24,566 nucleotides of DNA, from positions 1-24,566 of the forward strand of contig DITN01000104.1 of assembly GCA_002422865.1 (NCBI GenBank). The letters run 5' to 3'. This stretch comes from Bacteroidetes bacterium UBA6183 (GTDB lineage: Bacteria > Bacteroidota > Bacteroidia > UKL13-3). Shown in pieces: positions 1 through 6,253 of this stretch. Position 1 is the first letter of the stretch, and every line of letters starts with the position of its first letter. Made by a program: the position numbers and the translations under genes. The notes beneath the pieces were generated by a model. That model was not told the DNA's origin. It ran no database searches and saw nothing but the letters and a program-made list of their open reading frames with translations.

Positions 1-1
1 A

Positions 2-667
2 GGTCAGGATGCCGTTAATACCGCCAAAGCATTTAACGATGTGTTGGATTTTAGTGGTGTTATTTTAACCAAATTAGATGGTGATACCCGTGGTGGTGCT
101 GCATTATCTATTAAAACCATAGTTGACAAGCCCATAAAGTTTGTGGGTATGGGCGAGAAGATGGAGGCGTTAGACCAATTCCATCCGGATCGTATGGCAC
201 AGCGTATTTTGGGTATGGGTGATATTGTGAGTTTGGTAGAGCGTGCCCAACAGGTGTTTGATGAAGAAGAAGCCGAGCGCATCCAAAAGAAATTATTAAA
301 AGACCAATTTACGTTCGAAGATTTTTATACCCAAATTCAGCAAATTAAGAAAATGGGTAATATTAAAGATTTGATGGCCATGATACCGGGCGTGGGTAAA
401 GCCATTAAAGATATTGATATCAGTGATGATGCTTTTAAAGGAATAGAAGCCATTATCAACTCCATGACACCTGCTGAGCGTAAAACTCCCGACATTATAA
501 ACGGTAGCCGCAGAAAGCGCATTGCCAGCGGAAGTGGAACCGATATTCAACAAGTAAATCAGTTGTTGAAACAGTTTGAAGAAATGCGTAAGATGATGAA
601 GACCTTCAGCAAAATGCAAGGTGGCATGCCACGCGGCATGATGCCGAAAATGCCTTTTGGGAGGTAG
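2..667 (+). CDS. ffh: Signal recognition particle protein Ffh (3' part)
   Basis: C-terminal 221 residues of the SRP GTPase that binds signal sequences and 4.5S RNA and delivers ribosomes to FtsY at the inner membrane. The reading frame is already open at base 2, so the 5' part lies outside the window. Visible are the end of the G domain (TKLDGDTRGG, then FVGMGEKMEAL and FHPDRMAQRILGMGD) and the M domain. The M domain includes the SRP-RNA-binding stretch RIASGSGTDIQQVNQLLKQF and a methionine-rich tail (MRKMMKTFSKMQ, ending in GMMPKMPFGR) that lines the signal-peptide groove. Nothing suggests a defect. The following gene is about 200 bp away and unrelated, so ffh probably ends its transcription unit here. 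Identification is very secure. Confidence 0.97.
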   Translation, partial: GQDAVNTAKAFNDVLDFSGVILTKLDGDTRGGAALSIKTIVDKPIKFVGMGEKMEALDQFHPDRMAQRILGMGDIVSLVERAQQVFDEEEAERIQKKLLKDQFTFEDFYTQIQQIKKMGNIKDLMAMIPGVGKAIKDIDISDDAFKGIEAIINSMTPAERKTPDIINGSRRKRIASGSGTDIQQVNQLLKQFEEMRKMMKTFSKMQGGMPRGMMPKMPFGR

Positions 668-712
668 GTGTTGGTTACTAGTTGATAGGTTGATTAGTTG
701 ACAGGTTGTTTA
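668..712. repeat. Low-complexity GTTGATAGG/TTGATTAG repeat after ffh
   Basis: Tandem-like variants of GGTTGATTAGTTGACAGG follow the ffh stop codon. A related stretch (GGTTGATAGGTTTACTAG) occurs at about 19534-19552 after the LOG-family gene. These look like members of a dispersed intergenic repeat family. No coding potential is seen. Confidence 0.5.
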
Positions 713-806
713 TGTGACAATAGCTTTTTGAAAATTTGATTGTTGAACTAAGCTTGAAGGATGCTATGCGGCACATGAGATTTTTGCGAAAAAACGCTCA
801 ATACAA

Positions 807-838
807 TTTGTATACCCCAATAAAATTGTACTAATTTG
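807..838 (+). promoter_or_regulatory. Putative Bacteroidota-type promoter for the FG-GAP protein
   Basis: A TTTG box (807-810) is followed by TACTAATTTG (829-838), close to the TTTG / TAnnTTTG arrangement of Bacteroidota primary sigma promoters. The start codon at 864 lies about 25 bp downstream. The -7 element has extra bases between TA and TTTG, so the match is imperfect. Confidence 0.4.
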
Positions 839-863
839 TTGAACCAATAAATACTTAAACCTC

Positions 864-2396
864 ATGAAATTAAAACATCTTTTACTCGCCCTAACTACGT
901 TTGTTCCGTTTCTTTTGTTTGCCCAATACGGTACTGTTAAAAATTTATTTAAAATAAGTGCAACTTCTGGAGGTTTTTCAGGACTTTCCAATCAAAATCA
1001 ATATTTTGGTTATTCACCAACTATTATTGGCGATATAGATAAGGATGGTGTTGTTGATATAGTTACAAATCTATTTGATCCTGTAAGTGTTAAACGTTTC
1101 ATTGTAATACTCTTTATGAATGCCGATGGTACGGTTAAGTCTCATAAACTGATTGGTGATGGACAGGGTCTAAGTGGAATTTATTTCTCTACCAGCTTTG
1201 CTACATCAATCAGCAATATGGGTGATTTGAATTATGATGGTGTTAATGATATAGCAGTTGGCGATAATACAGCTGGAGGTAGTAACTCACAAACAGGCGT
1301 GGTAACTATTATTTATTTAAACTCAGATGGTACAGTAAAATCTTTTAAGCAAATTAACAGGGATGTAATCGCTTCTTTACCAAACAGTGGTTCATTCGGT
1401 ATTAGTTTAACCAATATTGGGGACTTAAATAACGATGGTTATACTGATTTAGCCGTAGCATCGAGCAATGAGGTTTTAAATGGTGCGGTTGGGTGTATTT
1501 ACATTTTGTTTTTGGATAGTATCCAGAATATAAAATCGTTCCGTAGAATAGGTGCTAATAGCAGTGGCTTAAATGGTGACTTTTCAATGGTTAGTCGCTT
1601 CGCATCTGGAGTAAGTACAATTGGTGATTTTAATAATGATGGTGTAATTGATATCGCTTTTCAAGCAAGATTTCGAAAAGATAGTGTTACTACATTGGGC
1701 GGTTTGTTTATCGCTTACTTAAACACAAATGGCACTGTAAAAAGTCACAATCGTATTACCTATCAAAGCAATGGTTTACAAGACTTGGTAGATAATGATA
1801 ATTGGGGAAGAAATATTGTTAAGATTAATGATTTAGACGGTGATGGAGTGGATGAAATTGCAGTTGGAGCCACATCTGATACAACTTATAATGTTGGCCG
1901 TGGTGGCTCAGTACGCATTTTGTTTATGAATGCCGGTGGCACCGTAAAATCAGTACAAAAAATAGATAACCTATCTGGTAATTTTAACCAACCCATTGCT
2001 GATGCAGATTTTTTCGGTTCTATTGGACCATTGGGCGATTTTAACAACGACAGTATACCCGATTTATTGGTAGGTTCTAGTGGTAAAGATGAGGGTGGTA
2101 CCAACAAAGGAGCACTTTACTTATTGATGTTAAATGGGGTGCCTAGTGTAGGTTTAAATGATGTGCGTGCAAGCCGCATACAAGTTAACCTTTACCCCAA
2201 CCCGGCAAAACACCAAGTGCAAGTAAGTTGCCCTTACCCGGTAACACAAATTACCATTACAGATGTAACCGGTAAATTAATACACCAACAAAAAAACAAT
2301 GAGCCTATACAATTACAAACCTGGCAAGCAGGCATGTATTACCTGCAAGTAAATACCACCCAAGGCACAGCAGTACAAAAATTGGTGAAGCAATAG
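864..2396 (+). CDS. Secreted FG-GAP repeat protein with type IX sorting domain
   Basis: A 510-residue exported protein. Residues 1-20 form a signal peptide (MKLKHLLL, hydrophobic core, FAQ cleavage site). The body holds at least six FG-GAP/integrin-alpha-type calcium-binding motifs: GDIDKDGVVDIV, GDLNYDGVNDIAVGD, GDLNNDGYTDLAV, GDFNNDGVIDIAF, NDLDGDGVDEIAVGA and GDFNNDSIPDLLVGS. These should fold as a beta-propeller. The last 70 or so residues are a Por/T9SS type A sorting domain, beginning VNLYPNPAKHQVQV and containing ITDVTGKLI and WQAGMYYLQV. This implies export by Sec, passage through the type IX system, and surface attachment or release. The natural ligand is not evident; FG-GAP propellers often serve in adhesion. 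The gene stands alone. Confidence 0.88.
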   Translation: MKLKHLLLALTTFVPFLLFAQYGTVKNLFKISATSGGFSGLSNQNQYFGYSPTIIGDIDKDGVVDIVTNLFDPVSVKRFIVILFMNADGTVKSHKLIGDGQGLSGIYFSTSFATSISNMGDLNYDGVNDIAVGDNTAGGSNSQTGVVTIIYLNSDGTVKSFKQINRDVIASLPNSGSFGISLTNIGDLNNDGYTDLAVASSNEVLNGAVGCIYILFLDSIQNIKSFRRIGANSSGLNGDFSMVSRFASGVSTIGDFNNDGVIDIAFQARFRKDSVTTLGGLFIAYLNTNGTVKSHNRITYQSNGLQDLVDNDNWGRNIVKINDLDGDGVDEIAVGATSDTTYNVGRGGSVRILFMNAGGTVKSVQKIDNLSGNFNQPIADADFFGSIGPLGDFNNDSIPDLLVGSSGKDEGGTNKGALYLLMLNGVPSVGLNDVRASRIQVNLYPNPAKHQVQVSCPYPVTQITITDVTGKLIHQQKNNEPIQLQTWQAGMYYLQVNTTQGTAVQKLVKQ

Positions 2397-2408
2397 GTTT
2401 CTTTTGTC

Positions 2409-2430
2409 ACTTTTTATTTGGGTAAAAAGT
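2409..2430. repeat. Hairpin ACTTTTTA...TAAAAAGT downstream of the FG-GAP gene
   Basis: Perfect 8-bp inverted arms (2409-2416 and 2423-2430) with a 6-nt loop, 12 bp after the FG-GAP stop codon. It could slow or end transcription but is AT-rich and lacks a following T-run. It belongs to the same sequence family as the hairpin at 2795-2820. Confidence 0.5.
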
Positions 2431-2444
2431 AACCAAAAAGCCCA

Positions 2445-2528
2445 CCACGAATGCCAAATCCGACCTGATTCCGCGCTCAAGCCAACCGCCCCTAGGGCAG
2501 AATCAGTCGGATTTCACACCATTCGTGG
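2445..2528. repeat. Long interrupted inverted repeat
   Basis: The left arm (2445-2471) contains CCACGAATG, AAATCCGAC and TGATTC. The right arm (2500-2528) contains the complements GAATCA, GTCGGATTT and CATTCGTGG in the expected reverse order, separated by short mismatched bulges. About 24 of 27 left-arm bases can pair. The 28-nt centre is GC-rich with CCCCTAGGG. The function is unknown; a REP/MITE-like element or structured RNA are options. Confidence 0.6.
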
Positions 2529-2618
2529 ACACCCACCGCACCTGAATCATTCAATCAAAACTTATTGATTTAACAAGCTCCAAGTATGAGCGATGAACCA
2601 TGCAGGAAGGACTCTATA

Positions 2619-2780
2619 CGGCCTATGATGATTTTACGTAACAATCAATGAGGGCGTTTGTGCAATGGCCATAGTAAGCAATCCCCGAAGCTGCGTTCGG
2701 GATTTACAACCTGAAACGCAGTGGCTTGGATTGCGCGGAAAAAACGTACTCAGTAGATTGTAGTAAAAGCATCATAAGCC
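2619..2780. repeat. Nested inverted repeat, about 160 bp
   Basis: The outer arms are GGCCTATGATGATTTTACG plus TAACAATC (2620-2646) and GATTGTAGTAAAAGCATCAT plus AAGCC (2756-2780), which pair with few mismatches. Inside, GTGCAAT pairs with ATTGCGC. AATCCCCGAA-GCTGCG-TTCGGGATT (near 2680-2705) forms a central hairpin with one bulged C. The nesting suggests one extended stem-loop, not chance pairs. Confidence 0.5.
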
Positions 2781-2794
2781 TTGAATTTTTTGCT

Positions 2795-2820
2795 AACTTT
2801 TTGTTTCAAGACAAAAAGTT
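2795..2820. repeat. Perfect hairpin AACTTTTTGT/ACAAAAAGTT
   Basis: Ten-bp perfect arms flank the loop TTCAAG. The half-site TTTGTTTCAAGACA recurs near 2860. Such ACTTTTTGTTTCAAGACAAA units are familiar as dispersed intergenic repeats in Bacteroidota genomes. Confidence 0.6.
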
Positions 2821-3086
2821 AGGCGGTTTGGGGTGCAACCCCAAGTATAAATGGAGAAATTTGTTTCAAGACAACTGTGTAGCAATCAACGAGGCAAAAA
2901 AACAATAAATAACAACGAGTTAAAAAGTTAGGCGGTTTGGGGTGGCAACCCCAAGAATAAAATCTACAGTTTTCTTTTGTCACTTTTTGTGTGGGCAAAT
3001 GTTAATTCAACGAGGCAAAAAACAATAAACTTCTCCGGTAAATCAGCAAATTATCAAAAGTGATTGTTTTTCATTATCATTGAGTT

Positions 3087-3494
3087 ATGAAACAAATTAT
3101 CATATTACTCTTTGTACCATTCGTTTTTTCGTGTACCAAAGACCCTGAGATTAAATTGACGAAAATAGAAGGCGAATACGCTTGTAAGGATGTTTTTAAT
3201 TCCAGAACCCTTCGTCAGAATGTTGGAGATTCATTCCCCCATTACGTGTATAATAATTATTCAAAAAATCGAACAATTGTTGTTGCAAATCAAGAAAACG
3301 GCAATTACCTGGTAGATCAAAACCTGTTTTACTTCAATTATCCATTTGGATACAGCCATTCTACAAAATCACAGGGCGGAATTTCCAGAGATTCATTGTA
3401 TATTGATGGATTTACATTTTTTCTTAGACGACAAAGTTTAACCGGAGATGGAGAAATGGATCAACTGATTATTGGAGAAAAGATTCCTCAATAG
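3087..3494 (+). CDS. Small hypothetical lipoprotein
   Basis: A 135-residue protein of unknown family. The first 16 residues (MKQIIILLFVPFVFSC) form a lipoprotein signal peptide with Cys16 in a FVFSC lipobox, so it is probably lipid-anchored in an envelope membrane. The following acidic/charged stretch CTKDPEIK would favour an inner-leaflet or outer-membrane anchor, but this is only suggestive. The mature part is rich in Tyr, Phe and Asn, includes YACKDVF and a second Cys, and looks like a small beta-sandwich or lipocalin-type fold; I cannot assign a domain. The start is the first ATG, immediately before the signal peptide. The gene is flanked on both sides by repeats and has no operon partner. 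Confidence 0.7.
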   Translation: MKQIIILLFVPFVFSCTKDPEIKLTKIEGEYACKDVFNSRTLRQNVGDSFPHYVYNNYSKNRTIVVANQENGNYLVDQNLFYFNYPFGYSHSTKSQGGISRDSLYIDGFTFFLRRQSLTGDGEMDQLIIGEKIPQ

Positions 3495-3535
3495 TTTCTG
3501 AATACGAACAAGTAGAAGCAGAGCATCAACAATTA

Positions 3536-3590
3536 TGAATAATGAATATCGAATGATGAATGATGAATATCGAATATCGAATGATGAAGT
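3536..3590. repeat. GAATATCGAATGATGAA repeat array
   Basis: Degenerate tandem copies of AATATCGAATGATGAATG, followed by TCCAACATTGAAAG and TTCCAACATCGAACC at 3601-3634. Related units (TCGAAATCCGAAATCC and TCCAACATCCAAC) occur inside valS. This is a dispersed Bacteroidota intergenic repeat type with no coding function. Confidence 0.6.
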
Positions 3591-3642
3591 GGACGGTAAA
3601 TCCAACATTGAAAGTGAATCTTCCAACATCGAACCTCTATTA

Positions 3643-3668
3643 TCATCCGAAGCTTTAGCGAAGGATGA
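3643..3668. repeat. TCATCC...GGATGA repeat hairpin
   Basis: TCATCCGAAGCTTTAGCGAA followed by GGATGA has 6-bp complementary ends and an inner CTTTAGC. GCTAAAGCTTCG at about 19602-19613 is a related copy. It is a short dispersed repeat, not a clear terminator because no T-run follows. Confidence 0.4.
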
Positions 3669-3698
3669 CAACATCTTACTTCCAGCTTTCCGCACCCG

Positions 3699-3732
3699 TT
3701 TGGATATTTAAAATAAATGCCTCATATTTGCA
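3699..3732 (+). promoter_or_regulatory. Putative promoter of the rpsP cluster
   Basis: TTTG at 3699-3702 lies upstream of CATATTTGCA (3723-3732), resembling the TTTG / TAnnTTTG promoter type. The predicted transcript would start near 3737, at the base of a hairpin, about 45 nt before rpsP. Confidence 0.5.
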
Positions 3733-3734
3733 CC

Positions 3735-3757
3735 CCGCTGAACAGGAGACTCAGCGG
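3735..3757 (+). promoter_or_regulatory. 5' leader hairpin upstream of rpsP
   Basis: A perfect 7-bp stem CCGCTGA (3735-3741) / TCAGCGG (3751-3757) encloses the 9-nt loop ACAGGAGAC. It sits at the predicted transcription start of the rpsP operon. It may stabilise the mRNA end or serve in ribosomal-protein autoregulation; neither is shown by sequence alone. Confidence 0.4.
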
Positions 3758-3782
3758 ATTAACATTTTAACTAAAAAATATT

Positions 3783-4352
3783 ATGTCAGTAAAAATTAGA
3801 CTACAACGTCATGGTAGAACCCATGCACCGTATTATCACATTGTGGTGGCGGATTCACGTGCTCCGAGAGATGGTAAATTCATTGAAAAAATTGGAATGT
3901 ACAATCCAACTACAGTTCCAGCAACTATTGAATTAAACATTGACTCGGCAGTAAATTGGTTAAACAATGGTGCGCAACCAACAGACACTTGCCGCGCTAT
4001 CCTTTCTTACAAAGGAGCTTTATACAAGCATCACTTATTAGGTGGTGTGGCTAAAGGTGCTTTAACCGAAGAACAAGCTAACGCTAAATTCGAAGCTTGG
4101 GTTAACGATAAAGTTTCAAAAGTTGTTGCTCATGTTGAAAAAACTGCAACTTCTAAAGCTGATGCAAAAGCTGCTGCTTTAGCTCACGAAACTAAAGTAA
4201 AAGAAGCTCGTGCTGCAAAATTAGCTGAGAAATTAGCTGCTGCTGAAGCTGCTGCAAATCCAGTAGCTGAGGCTGAAGTAGAAGTAACTGAAGAGGCTCC
4301 GGCAACTGAAGAAGCTCCTGCTGCTACAGAAGAAACCAACAGCGCTGAATAA
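3783..4352 (+). CDS. rpsP: 30S ribosomal protein bS16
   Basis: Small-subunit ribosomal protein bS16, an assembly protein of the 16S rRNA 5' domain. The N-terminal 80-100 residues are canonical: MSVKIRLQRHGRTHAPYYHI, then VVADSRAPRDGKFIEKIGMY and AQPTDTCRAILSYKGALYKH. The protein is 189 residues long, roughly twice the E. coli length. After about residue 115 it has a low-complexity Ala/Lys/Glu extension (KADAKAAALAHETKVKEARA, then repeated TEEAPATEEAP) predicted to be helical then disordered and acidic. C-terminal extensions of bS16 are common in Bacteroidota. It begins the rpsP-rimM-trmD cluster; the rimM reading frame opens directly after the TAA stop and in the same frame. Confidence 0.96.
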   Translation: MSVKIRLQRHGRTHAPYYHIVVADSRAPRDGKFIEKIGMYNPTTVPATIELNIDSAVNWLNNGAQPTDTCRAILSYKGALYKHHLLGGVAKGALTEEQANAKFEAWVNDKVSKVVAHVEKTATSKADAKAAALAHETKVKEARAAKLAEKLAAAEAAANPVAEAEVEVTEEAPATEEAPAATEETNSAE

Positions 4353-4886
4353 TTGTTAACTCAAACAACTTTGAAATCAATTCAAAAAAAAGATTTCATG
4401 GTGGCCGGTACTGTTGCTAAAACGCACGGTACAAAAGGTGAGTTAAAAATTGTTACCGATATAAAGGTTAAACTAACTGAATGGGCTTTTCTCGAAATTC
4501 GAGAGAAGCCCGTTCCTTTTTATATCGAACAAGCTCAAGCGGCACACCATGATGAGTGGCTTGTTAAGTTACAAGACATCCACAGTATGGAGCAGGCCCA
4601 AACTTATGTGGGCTACAAACTATTGGTTCCAAAAACCAAAGGTAAACGCAAACCTAGTGCAAGCGATTTTAATTTAACCGGCTTTAAATTGGTTGACATA
4701 AACCTTGGTGATATTGGCGAAATTGTAGCGACTGAAGAATTGCCACAACAAACCATGTTGGTTACCCATTACAAGGAACAGCAGGTAATGATACCAATGG
4801 TAGAGGCTTTTATACATGATGTGGATGAGGAGCAAGAAATTATATATTTAAATTTGCCGGAAGGTTTTTTTGAGTTGTACGAGTAA
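4353..4886 (+). CDS. rimM: Ribosome maturation factor RimM
   Basis: Binds uS19 and helps 30S head maturation (16S processing). The N-terminal beta-barrel carries VAGTVAKTHGTKGELKI, and the C-terminal PRC-barrel carries LTGFKLVDINLGDIGEIV plus the end-region motif VMIPMVEAFIHDVDEEQ and IIYLNLPEGFFEL. The start is uncertain. The first ATG (4398) would begin MVAGTVAKTHG and drop the KKDF residues that RimM proteins usually have before this motif. TTG codons at 4353 (immediately after the rpsP stop) and 4371 are the alternatives, and I give the longest. The position between rpsP and trmD is the classical bacterial order. Confidence 0.93.
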   Translation: MLTQTTLKSIQKKDFMVAGTVAKTHGTKGELKIVTDIKVKLTEWAFLEIREKPVPFYIEQAQAAHHDEWLVKLQDIHSMEQAQTYVGYKLLVPKTKGKRKPSASDFNLTGFKLVDINLGDIGEIVATEELPQQTMLVTHYKEQQVMIPMVEAFIHDVDEEQEIIYLNLPEGFFELYE

Positions 4887-4923
4887 CACCTGATCATTAA
4901 ATACCAATAATATTCACCATTCA

Positions 4924-5610
4924 ATGAATATAGATATCCTAACGTTGTTTCCTGATATGTTCGAAAGTCCTTTTGGGCATTCTATTATAAAACGTGCCGT
5001 AGAAAAAGAGTTGGTTACCATTGGTTTACACGATATTCGCGATTACAGCCAAAGTAAACACCGTTCGGTTGATGATTATCCATTTGGAGGTGGCGCAGGA
5101 ATGGTGATGCAGATAGAACCTATTGATTTGTGCATTTCAGCCTTAAAAGAAAAACACGCGTACGATGAAATCATATACTTGAGTCCGGATGGCGAATTGT
5201 TTGATCAAAAAATGGCCAATCAATTATCAACCAAACAAAACATTATGTTTTTGTGCGGGCACTACAAAGGGGTTGATGAACGTGTGCGTGAACATTTGGT
5301 AACACGTGAGGTTAGTATTGGTAATTACGTGCTAACCGGTGGCGAGTTGGCTACAGCCATTATGGTTGATGCTATTGTTCGTTTAATACCCGGTGCCATT
5401 GGCGATGAACAATCGGCATTAAGCGATTCTTTTCAGGATGATTTAATTAGTCCGCCTGTGTACACACGCCCGGCCGAATACAAAGGTTGGAAAGTACCTG
5501 ATGTGTTGTTAAGCGGACATCAAGCCAAAATAGAAGAGTGGAGGCACGAACAGAGTGTTTTACGCACCAAACAAAGGCGCCCTGAGTTACTTAATGGTAA
5601 TAACGAATAG
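4924..5610 (+). CDS. trmD: tRNA (guanine-N1-)-methyltransferase TrmD
   Basis: SAM-dependent enzyme that makes m1G37 in tRNAs and prevents +1 frameshifts. At 228 residues it is slightly shorter than E. coli TrmD. SPOUT/trefoil-knot motifs are present: MNIDILTLFPDMFESPFGHS at the N-terminus, DDYPFGGGAGMVMQIEP, LCGHYKGVDERV and the SAM-binding loop SIGNYVLTGGELA (131-143). The catalytic-region ALSDSFQDDL has the expected Asp168, followed by PPVYTRPAEYKGWKVPDVLL and the tail RTKQRRPELL. The usual SIGDYV reads SIGNYV here (Asn134), a conservative but uncommon change. It follows rimM by 37 bp in the same unit. Confidence 0.96.
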   Translation: MNIDILTLFPDMFESPFGHSIIKRAVEKELVTIGLHDIRDYSQSKHRSVDDYPFGGGAGMVMQIEPIDLCISALKEKHAYDEIIYLSPDGELFDQKMANQLSTKQNIMFLCGHYKGVDERVREHLVTREVSIGNYVLTGGELATAIMVDAIVRLIPGAIGDEQSALSDSFQDDLISPPVYTRPAEYKGWKVPDVLLSGHQAKIEEWRHEQSVLRTKQRRPELLNGNNE

Positions 5611-5613
5611 AAG

Positions 5614-5639
5614 AAATACAACATAATAAGGTTGTATTT
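5614..5639 (+). terminator. Weak hairpin after trmD
   Basis: AAATACAAC (5614-5622) and GTTGTATTT (5631-5639) form a 9-bp AT-rich stem with an 8-nt loop, four bases after the trmD stop. There is no long T-run, so at most it is a weak or partial terminator separating trmD from rplS, which has its own promoter. Confidence 0.35.
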
Positions 5640-5682
5640 AAATGGGTTGATAAGAATTGATAAGAAATTTTTGAAAAATATT

Positions 5683-5712
5683 TTTGTAATTTAAATAGAA
5701 GCTGTACTTTCG
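5683..5712 (+). promoter_or_regulatory. Putative rplS promoter
   Basis: TTTG at 5683-5686 and TACTTTCG at 5705-5712, spaced 18 bp, match the Bacteroidota TTTG / TAnnTTTG pattern with one change (TTCG for TTTG). The same TTCG variant precedes map at 10513-10520. The expected leader of about 25 nt ends at the rplS ATG at 5742. Confidence 0.55.
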
Positions 5713-5741
5713 CAGTCCGTTAAAAATAAAACATTACCGTC

Positions 5742-6098
5742 ATGAACGCAGTTGAGGCAATAAAATTAGTTGAAAGCGAATTTACCGCTGATAAAAACCT
5801 ACCTTCTTTTATAGCAGGTGATACAGTAAATGTATACTACAAAATTAAAGAGGGAGCTAAAGAACGTATTCAGCAGTACCAAGGTGTTGTGTTACAAAGA
5901 CGCAACGCAGGTATCAGCAGCACATTTACAGTACGTAAAATGAGCAATGGCGTTGGTGTTGAGCGTATTTTTCCTTTATTTTCACCTAACATCGATAAAA
6001 TCGAGTTAGTCAGCCGTGGTAAAGTACGCAGAGCGCGCTTATTCTACCTACGCGAACTTACAGGTAAAAAAGCCCGTGTTAAAGAAAGAAGAGGTTAA
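5742..6098 (+). CDS. rplS: 50S ribosomal protein bL19
   Basis: Large-subunit protein bL19 at the 30S-50S interface, forming bridges with 16S rRNA. At 118 residues it is the normal length. Typical motifs are FIAGDTVNVYYKIKEGAKER, then IQQYQGVVLQRRNAGISSTF, TVRKMSNGVGVERIFPLFSP, and the basic tail GKVRRARLFYLRELTGKKAR. It lies last in the rpsP-rimM-trmD-rplS block, with a strong promoter candidate of its own and a rho-independent terminator directly downstream. Confidence 0.97.
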   Translation: MNAVEAIKLVESEFTADKNLPSFIAGDTVNVYYKIKEGAKERIQQYQGVVLQRRNAGISSTFTVRKMSNGVGVERIFPLFSPNIDKIELVSRGKVRRARLFYLRELTGKKARVKERRG

Positions 6099-6116
6099 TT
6101 TTTTCATAGTTGATTG

Positions 6117-6154
6117 TAAAACCCCGGTTCGCAAAAGCGTGTCGGGGTTTTTTA
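6117..6154 (+). terminator. Rho-independent terminator of rplS
   Basis: The stem AAAACCCCG (6118-6126) / CGGGGTTTT (6143-6151) has a 16-nt loop and is followed by a T-rich run (TTTTTTATT). It starts 20 bp after the rplS stop codon. A textbook intrinsic terminator. Confidence 0.85.
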
Positions 6155-6216
6155 TTAATTCAACCCCAAACCATAATTAACCACGTTTACAAAATTTAAA
6201 ATTGTTGATTTACCAT

Positions 6217-6247
6217 TTTGGGATTACAACAGCCACCCTTATTTTGC
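6217..6247 (+). promoter_or_regulatory. Putative valS promoter, near-leaderless
   Basis: TTTG (6217-6220) and TTATTTTGC (6239-6247) resemble the phylum's -33/-7 boxes with about 18 bp between them. The -7 box ends only 7 bp before the valS ATG at 6254, so transcription would begin at or within a few bases of the start codon. Confidence 0.5.
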
Positions 6248-6253
6248 AGCACA

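Larger units (their letters stand above)
2397..3086. repeat. 690-bp intergenic mosaic of repeats and hairpins
   Basis: No convincing gene is present. The stretch combines several repeats. CTTTTGTCACTTTTT occurs at 2401 and again near 2973. CAACGAGGCAAAAAA followed by an ACAATAA run occurs at about 2887 and 3008. A 39-40 bp unit containing TTAGGCGGTTTGGGGTG and AACCCCAAG occurs at 2813-2851 and 2922-2961. Four inverted repeats are listed separately. The composition resembles dispersed intergenic repeats of Bacteroidota, not a degraded gene. Confidence 0.7.

Noticed and set aside
2726..2908. 60-codon open frame in the repeat-rich gap
   Set aside because: It overlaps the arm of an inverted repeat and a direct repeat unit, has no domain or signal peptide and no promoter; a by-product of repeats.
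3438..3695. 85-codon minus-strand frame with a FAKASDDN stretch
   Set aside because: It translates the AATATCGAATGATG array and the TCATCC/GGATGA repeat and overlaps the lipoprotein gene end; a repeat artefact.
4353..4886. S16-RimM as a single fused protein
   Set aside because: A clear in-frame TAA separates them and both parts are full-length; separate genes are the simpler reading.
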